NCBI RefSeq assembly: GCF_003259255.1
Contig: NZ_QGOL01000002.1
Location: 620,001-684,000 of the forward strand
Direction of reading: 5' to 3'
Length of the DNA stretch: 64,000 nt
Source: Algoriphagus litoralis
GTDB lineage: Bacteria; Bacteroidota; Bacteroidia; Cytophagales; Cyclobacteriaceae
In this document: positions 58,717 to 64,000 of the stretch, piece after piece
How the letters are laid out: each line of letters begins with the position of its first letter
How positions within the stretch are numbered: position 1 is the first letter of the stretch
Notes under the pieces: generated by a model
The model's database searches: none
What the model was told of the DNA's origin: nothing
Seen by the model: only the letters and a program-made list of their open reading frames with translations
Translations under genes and position numbers: made by a program

Positions 58717-59897
58717 GCTTTTAACTCTCCCCAATAGAGTGTGAAGTCCTCTGTTTCTGTGTTTGGATCGGGTTTTTTCATCCAATAGATGGTGTTTCCA
58801 TCGACTTTGAAGCTGTTGTAATGCATTCCGGGGATTTCGACCGGGATGATTTCTCCATTAGTTCGGAGTAAAACTGTCCTCATTTTGGCTTCTTCTCTGA
58901 GTCTTTTCTTAGTTTCATCTGTGGCTTGTCCCGCAATCACACTGGCAATGGCCGATTTATCCTGAGGTGTGGATATATAGCTGATCAATAAATCCTCTCT
59001 GTATTTTGAAATATCGATAATGTCTGAAGGATAGGGACGAGTTTGAAAATTGCCGATCTGGCCCATGTCCACAGCACCCACTTCAAAACCTTCATATACT
59101 TCAAAGCCTTTCAAGGGGAGCAATTGCTGATCTATCAATTTGGGGGCATCGCCTGACCAATCATAAGTGTATAGAATAGGCTCACTTTTAAACATGAGGT
59201 ATAGGCGCTCTGATTTTTCATCGTACTGAAAAATCGGTCTCAGATCTCTGAAATAGTAAACTTTTCCATTGAGAAAATGTGATCCTTCCGGAAAGGGTAT
59301 GTGCTCAGTAGTTTCATTGGATTCCAGATCTGTCATCAATAGATTTTTGCGTTGAGCCAAAAATTCCGCATCATAGTTTTGACTGTATTCGTCAATGATA
59401 TCCAGGGAATAGATCAAGTATTCCTTACCATCTTTTTCTATTAATTGCTCTGTATCAAAAAGTGAAAAAGCGGCTCCAAGACTAACCTGATTCTGATAAA
59501 TACTAAAATCCTGAACCACCTCTGAATCTTTTCTCAAAACTTTGATTCCTGTCATTAAATCTAGCAAGACAAGGTTTCCTTTTTTGTCAAAGGAAAAATT
59601 AGAGGCAGTCATTGAGAATTTTCCCGGTACATCGCCTTCTTTATTCCATTGGTCCACAAGTTCACCAGCTTGATCGTACACATAGACCTCGGAAGATGCC
59701 ATGTCTCTGAAAAAGAATTGATCTTCATGAAAGCCCTGAAAAACTAAAACTCGAGCAATGACATCCTTGACCACGATCGAGTCTAACTTTTCAAAATAAA
59801 AAGTTTGAGAATCGGAGAGTTTCTGTTGAGCCTGAGGTGAAGAATTGTCACAGCTAAGCATCAGAAAAGACGCCAGAAAAATCAATAGTGGTCTCAT
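58692..59897 (-). CDS. 6-bladed beta-propeller lipoprotein
   Basis: 401 residues from the ATG at 59897 (MRPLLIFLASFLMLSC), with an in-frame ATG two codons earlier; Cys16 is the predicted lipidation site. The rest is a repeated strand pattern with blade-like GELVDQWNKEGDVPGKFS and FSFDKKGNLVLLDL, as in NHL/6-bladed propeller proteins abundant in Bacteroidota. The role is likely at the cell envelope; the ligand is unknown. Its 3' end overlaps the neighbour's terminator. Confidence 0.75.
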   Translation of the reverse strand: MRPLLIFLASFLMLSCDNSSPQAQQKLSDSQTFYFEKLDSIVVKDVIARVLVFQGFHEDQFFFRDMASSEVYVYDQAGELVDQWNKEGDVPGKFSMTASNFSFDKKGNLVLLDLMTGIKVLRKDSEVVQDFSIYQNQVSLGAAFSLFDTEQLIEKDGKEYLIYSLDIIDEYSQNYDAEFLAQRKNLLMTDLESNETTEHIPFPEGSHFLNGKVYYFRDLRPIFQYDEKSERLYLMFKSEPILYTYDWSGDAPKLIDQQLLPLKGFEVYEGFEVGAVDMGQIGNFQTRPYPSDIIDISKYREDLLISYISTPQDKSAIASVIAGQATDETKKRLREEAKMRTVLLRTNGEIIPVEIPGMHYNSFKVDGNTIYWMKKPDPNTETEDFTLYWGELKAKKKTEEI

Positions 59898-60006
59898 CGG
59901 CAAGAAGTTATTAAGTCGCTAATTAAACTAAACATTAGTTAGAAACAATTGACTTCGAGTTTTTTCTCCATCGCCTTCAAAGTAAATAGCTAAATTGCGG
60001 GCTGTT

Positions 60007-60741
60007 ATGAGAAAGAAGCCATTTACCGTTGTCTATGAGGACAACCACCTCCTGATCGTCAATAAAGCTGCTGGCATCCTCGTGCAGGGTGATAAAACCG
60101 GTGACAAGACACTGATCGACTATTGTAAGGATTACATCGCAGAGAAATATAAAAAGCCCGGTGAGGTTTTTCTTCACCCGATCCATCGTTTGGATCGACC
60201 GGTAAGCGGGTTGGTTGCCTTCGCTCGCACCTCAAAAGGGCTGGAGCGGATGATGGAGCTATTTCGCAAGCGGGATATTCACAAGGTGTATTGGGCTATT
60301 GTCAAACGAAAGCCACGTGAAGAACAAGGCAAATTGACGCATTACCTGACCAAGGACGAATTCAAAAACGTCGTTACCGCCCATGATAAGGAAGTTCCGG
60401 GATCTCAGAAAGCGGAATTAAATTACAAGACCTTGGGCTATATGAATGACCACTGGCTTCTGGAAGTTCGTCCAATCTCTGGTCGTCCACATCAGATTCG
60501 CGTGCAGTTGGCTTCTATGGGTTGTCCGATCCGCGGAGATGTCAAGTATGGCTTTGCCAAAGCCAATCCGGATGCCAGCATTAACTTACATGCCTTTCAT
60601 TTGATTTTTGTACACCCGGTAAGGAAAGAAAAACTCTACATGCGGGCAGCACTTCCTGAGTCAGAATTCTGGGAGCAGTTTCTGGAACTGGAAGAAGTAA
60701 AAGTGAAGGATCAGCATCTGGATAATACCTTTTCGGGGTAA
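60007..60741 (+). CDS. RluA-family pseudouridine synthase
   Basis: 244 residues from the ATG at 60007; an upstream TTG at 59995 is less likely. The catalytic Asp63 is in HPIHRLDRPVSGLVAFARTS, and ISGRPHQIRVQLASMGCPIRGD is the second signature. There is no S4 domain. It would isomerise uridine in rRNA or tRNA; the target site cannot be read from the sequence. It is followed by the 11-bp tandem repeat. Confidence 0.92.
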   Translation: MRKKPFTVVYEDNHLLIVNKAAGILVQGDKTGDKTLIDYCKDYIAEKYKKPGEVFLHPIHRLDRPVSGLVAFARTSKGLERMMELFRKRDIHKVYWAIVKRKPREEQGKLTHYLTKDEFKNVVTAHDKEVPGSQKAELNYKTLGYMNDHWLLEVRPISGRPHQIRVQLASMGCPIRGDVKYGFAKANPDASINLHAFHLIFVHPVRKEKLYMRAALPESEFWEQFLELEEVKVKDQHLDNTFSG

Positions 60742-60750
60742 TAAGGAATT

Positions 60751-60815
60751 TAGAAATACAGTAGAAATACAGTAGAAATACAGTAGAAATACAGTAGAAA
60801 TACAGTAGAAATACG
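60751..60815. repeat. Tandem 11-bp repeat TAGAAATACAG, five perfect copies plus a partial
   Basis: Perfect copies at 60751-60761, 60762-60772, 60773-60783, 60784-60794 and 60795-60805, then TAGAAATACG. It begins 10 bp after the pseudouridine synthase stop. The core GAAATACAG is the complement of CTGTATTTC at 60894-60902, so the two can pair. Confidence 0.95.
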
Positions 60816-60867
60816 TACGATTTAAAGGTTTAAATTAAGATTATACGCTAAACAGAGTATCTTATTT

Positions 60868-60904
60868 CGTCCGCTCTTGCGGACGGATTTCAACTGTATT
60901 TCGC
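60868..60904. repeat. Hairpin plus shared 18-mer of the GAAATACAG family
   Basis: CGTCCGC-TCTT-GCGGACG (60868-60885) is a perfect hairpin with a UCUU loop. It is followed by ATTTCAACTGTATTTCGC (60887-60904), identical to 17245-17262. The block lies directly upstream of the histidine phosphatase start at 60925 and has no T run suited to termination. Confidence 0.65.
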
Positions 60905-60924
60905 AAAGCAGATTTCAATTAACT

Positions 60925-61422
60925 ATGAAAAACCTTCTCCTACTTTTCAGTTTAATCTTCATCCTTGGTTCCTGCACGTCACCCAACCAGCCCAAGACCA
61001 TCTACATCGTCCGACATGCCGAAAAGCAACTCGTGGGTAATGATCCAGAGCTGTCCTATGCAGGTGGAGTAAGGGCCATAAAATTGGCGCAAATTCTTGA
61101 AGGGAAAGAGATCAAACACATTTACTCTACCGACTTTGTCCGAACACGAAATACCGCTTTGCCCACTGCAGAAGGAGCTGGGGTGCCGATTCAAATTTAT
61201 GATCCATCCAATCCTGATGCCCTAGTCGAGCAGCTCAAAACCCTGGAAGGAAATATTCTGGTAGTCGGTCACAGTAATACCGTAAGCCAATTGGCCAACT
61301 TTTTTGTAGGTGAATCCGAAAAATTTGCCGATTTGACAGATTTGGAATACAATTTCATCTATGTGGTGAATTTGGAGTCCAATTCTTCCACTGTGGAGCG
61401 AAAAGTTTACAAGGATTTTTAA
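60925..61422 (+). CDS. Histidine phosphatase superfamily lipoprotein
   Basis: 165 residues from the ATG at 60925, where a lipoprotein signal peptide begins (MKNLLLLFSLIFILGSC, lipid Cys17). The phosphatase motif IYIVRHAEKQ gives the catalytic RHG/RHA histidine, and VVGHSNTVSQLANFF contains the second histidine. It would act in the periplasm or at the inner face of the outer membrane; the substrate is unknown. The leader carries a repeat and a hairpin. Confidence 0.86.
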   Translation: MKNLLLLFSLIFILGSCTSPNQPKTIYIVRHAEKQLVGNDPELSYAGGVRAIKLAQILEGKEIKHIYSTDFVRTRNTALPTAEGAGVPIQIYDPSNPDALVEQLKTLEGNILVVGHSNTVSQLANFFVGESEKFADLTDLEYNFIYVVNLESNSSTVERKVYKDF

Positions 61423-61482
61423 CCCGATTTTTCCTTTCGCAATTCAATTCCTTTATCTTGAACTGACAAGTTAAAGGAACCC

Positions 61483-63048
61483 ATGAACCGCGACGAAAAC
61501 CTAAAACAACTTCAAAACCCAGAAAAGATCTGGGACATTGCTGTAATTGGTGGTGGTTCATCAGGACTTGGCGTAGCGCTGGATGCTGTTTCCAGAGGAC
61601 TTTCAGTGGCACTTTTTGAAAAGGCGGATTTTGCCAAAGGCACTTCTAGCCGTAGCACCAAACTATTGCATGGCGGGGTAAGATACCTCGCCCAAGGCGA
61701 TGTTTTTTTGGTTTTGGAAGCGCTTCGGGAGCGTGGGAGATTGATAAAAAATGCTCCTCATTTAACCCAAAATCAAGCATTTATCATTCCGGTTTACACC
61801 CGTTGGGATCGAGTTCAATACAGTGCTGGGCTGAAAATGTACGATTACATGTCCGCCAATCTGAGTTTAGGCTCCTCCCGCTATATTTCTAAGGAAGAAA
61901 CCCTGAAGCGAATGCCTGGAATAAACCCGGAAGGGCTATTTGGTGGGATTGTGTACCATGATGGGCAGTTTGATGACGCTCGACTGGCACTTTCTATCGC
62001 ACAGACAGCCGATCACGCTGGAGCATCAATTTTGAATTATGCGAAGGTGGTTTCACTTGAAAAAGATTCTTCGGAGAAAATAAATGGACTGGTTGTTCAG
62101 GATTTGATTTCAAAGAAAAAATATCCTGTCAAGGCAAGAATGGTCGTAAATGCCACTGGAGTTTTTGCCGATAAAATCCTCAAAATGGACAATCCTGAGG
62201 CTCCCAAAACAATTCAGCCAAGTCAGGGGATTCACCTTGTTTTGGATCTGGATTTTTTGGGCGGGAAAGATGCCCTCATGATTCCAAAGACCCGGGATGG
62301 ACGAGTCCTTTTCGCTGTACCATGGCATGGGAAACTTGTGGTCGGTACTACGGATACACTTCGGGAAAAGGCTAAGTTGGAACCAGAAGCCTTGCAAAAA
62401 GAAATTGATTTCGTACTGGAAACTGCGGCGGGATACCTTACCCGAAAACCTACCCGGGCTGATGTGAAGTCTGTATTTGCTGGACTGCGGCCTTTGGCAC
62501 GGCCAAAGGAAGGCAGCACCAAGACCAAAGAAATCTCACGCTCGCACAAAGTCATCGTCTCAGAAAGTGGCCTCGTGACGCTAACCGGCGGGAAATGGAC
62601 GACTTTCCGGAAAATGGGCGAAGATACCGTGGCGTATTTTCCAAAGATCACAGGCAGATCCATGGATGATTCGAGATCCAAGGATATCCTTCTTCATGGA
62701 TTTACCAAGTCGATTCCCAATGGTCATTGGGCAGTCTATGGATCTGATGCCCCATTAATTCAAGAGTTGGCTTCTACTGATTCGAGTCTTGCTGAGCTTA
62801 TTCATCCTGATTTTCCGTATATCCTCGCCGAGGTGCTTTGGGCTGTTCGCAATGAGATGGCGCTGAAGATTGAAGATGTACTCTCGCGCCGCATCCGGAT
62901 GTTGATTTTGGATGCTCAAGCCGCCTTGGATTCAGCAGAAAAAGTAGGGAAGTTGATGGCCTCGGAACTCGGAATGGATGAAGCTTGGCTTACCAAGGAG
63001 CTGGATGATTTTAAAAATGTAGCAGAAAAATACGTGATAAAAACCTAG
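61483..63048 (+). CDS. glpD: Glycerol-3-phosphate dehydrogenase (aerobic, FAD-dependent)
   Basis: 521 residues. The FAD motif is IGGGSSGLGVALDAVSRG, and TSSRSTKLLHGGVRYLAQGD is the GlpD signature. ALMIPKTRDGRVLFAVPWHG and VSESGLVTLTGGKWTTFRKM lie in the substrate domain, and a C-terminal helical domain follows. It oxidises glycerol 3-phosphate to dihydroxyacetone phosphate at the membrane and feeds electrons to quinone. It is followed by glpK at 69 bp, so the two form a glycerol utilisation unit. Confidence 0.95.
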   Translation: MNRDENLKQLQNPEKIWDIAVIGGGSSGLGVALDAVSRGLSVALFEKADFAKGTSSRSTKLLHGGVRYLAQGDVFLVLEALRERGRLIKNAPHLTQNQAFIIPVYTRWDRVQYSAGLKMYDYMSANLSLGSSRYISKEETLKRMPGINPEGLFGGIVYHDGQFDDARLALSIAQTADHAGASILNYAKVVSLEKDSSEKINGLVVQDLISKKKYPVKARMVVNATGVFADKILKMDNPEAPKTIQPSQGIHLVLDLDFLGGKDALMIPKTRDGRVLFAVPWHGKLVVGTTDTLREKAKLEPEALQKEIDFVLETAAGYLTRKPTRADVKSVFAGLRPLARPKEGSTKTKEISRSHKVIVSESGLVTLTGGKWTTFRKMGEDTVAYFPKITGRSMDDSRSKDILLHGFTKSIPNGHWAVYGSDAPLIQELASTDSSLAELIHPDFPYILAEVLWAVRNEMALKIEDVLSRRIRMLILDAQAALDSAEKVGKLMASELGMDEAWLTKELDDFKNVAEKYVIKT

Positions 63049-63102
63049 GTTTCTCAAGGTTGATCGCAGTTTGAAAAGTGACTCTAAATCCTAAACGAAT
63101 AA

Positions 63103-64000
<898 letters not shown>

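Noticed and set aside
60751..60815. CRISPR array
   Set aside because: The repeats are 11 bp, directly adjacent and without spacers, and no cas gene is present.

Overview
The window is typical of a chromosome from the phylum Bacteroidota, most likely order Cytophagales, family Cyclobacteriaceae (Algoriphagus-like; the genus is inference). The signs are: promoters of the TAnnTTTG type with no clear Shine-Dalgarno sequences, a TonB-dependent receptor with a carboxypeptidase-regulatory-like N-terminus, bacterial kynurenine-pathway genes, a ribosomal protein S16 with a long Ala/Glu-rich tail, and an acetate module of the DUF4212/VC_2705 symporter type. Gene density is high. I see no insertion sequence, prophage or CRISPR array.

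Layout. 1-4.5 kb (minus): acetate uptake and activation (small and large symporter subunits, acs, and a cNMP/CBS-type regulator cut by the window edge). 4.6-7.7 kb: ZIP metal transporter, ApbE flavin transferase, ruvB. 7.8-8.3 kb: a ParE-type toxin-antitoxin pair. 8.5-11.8 kb (minus): kynurenine operon haaO-kynU-kmo, leading from tryptophan towards quinolinate/NAD. 12-17 kb: M19 dipeptidase coupled to a thiamine-pyrophosphokinase-like protein, a nitroreductase, small DUF433 and MazE-tail-like genes, and an S10 carboxypeptidase. 17.3-24.2 kb: TonB-dependent receptor divergent from a GH29 alpha-L-fucosidase lipoprotein, then a GMC oxidoreductase with its small subunit. 24.6-36.7 kb: a Wzx/Wzy-type exopolysaccharide locus (pyruvyl transferase, flippase, polymerase, six glycosyltransferases counting the priming enzyme, and a secreted beta-helix protein). 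It lies between two almost identical terminators. 36.9-39.1 kb (minus): rpsP-rimM-trmD-rplS, followed by tRNA-Arg(CCU). 39.4-64 kb: mainly housekeeping genes (fumC, ridA, mazG, glmM, a cysteine desulfurase, csaA, pdxJ, yqeY, cvpA, a trpG/pabA-type amidotransferase, ftsK-lolA, pyrD, coaX, an rluA-type gene, glpD and the start of glpK) with several small secreted or lipoprotein genes between them.

The least expected signal is in the non-coding DNA. Intergenic regions repeatedly carry imperfect tandem arrays with a strict 7- or 8-bp period. The unit differs between loci (TATCTAG, TCGTAAA, GTCGACN, AACTTCCT, CAACTTTC), but the period is kept. A separate GAAATACAG family appears both as a perfect 11-bp tandem array and, inverted, as a shared 18-mer at two loci 43 kb apart. 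Several perfect inverted repeats look regulatory: an 18-bp palindrome upstream of haaO, a hairpin ending three bases before the sugar-transferase start codon, and a palindrome between coaX and a GNAT gene. Promoter and terminator positions also settle two start codons, GTG for both pyrD and glmM.
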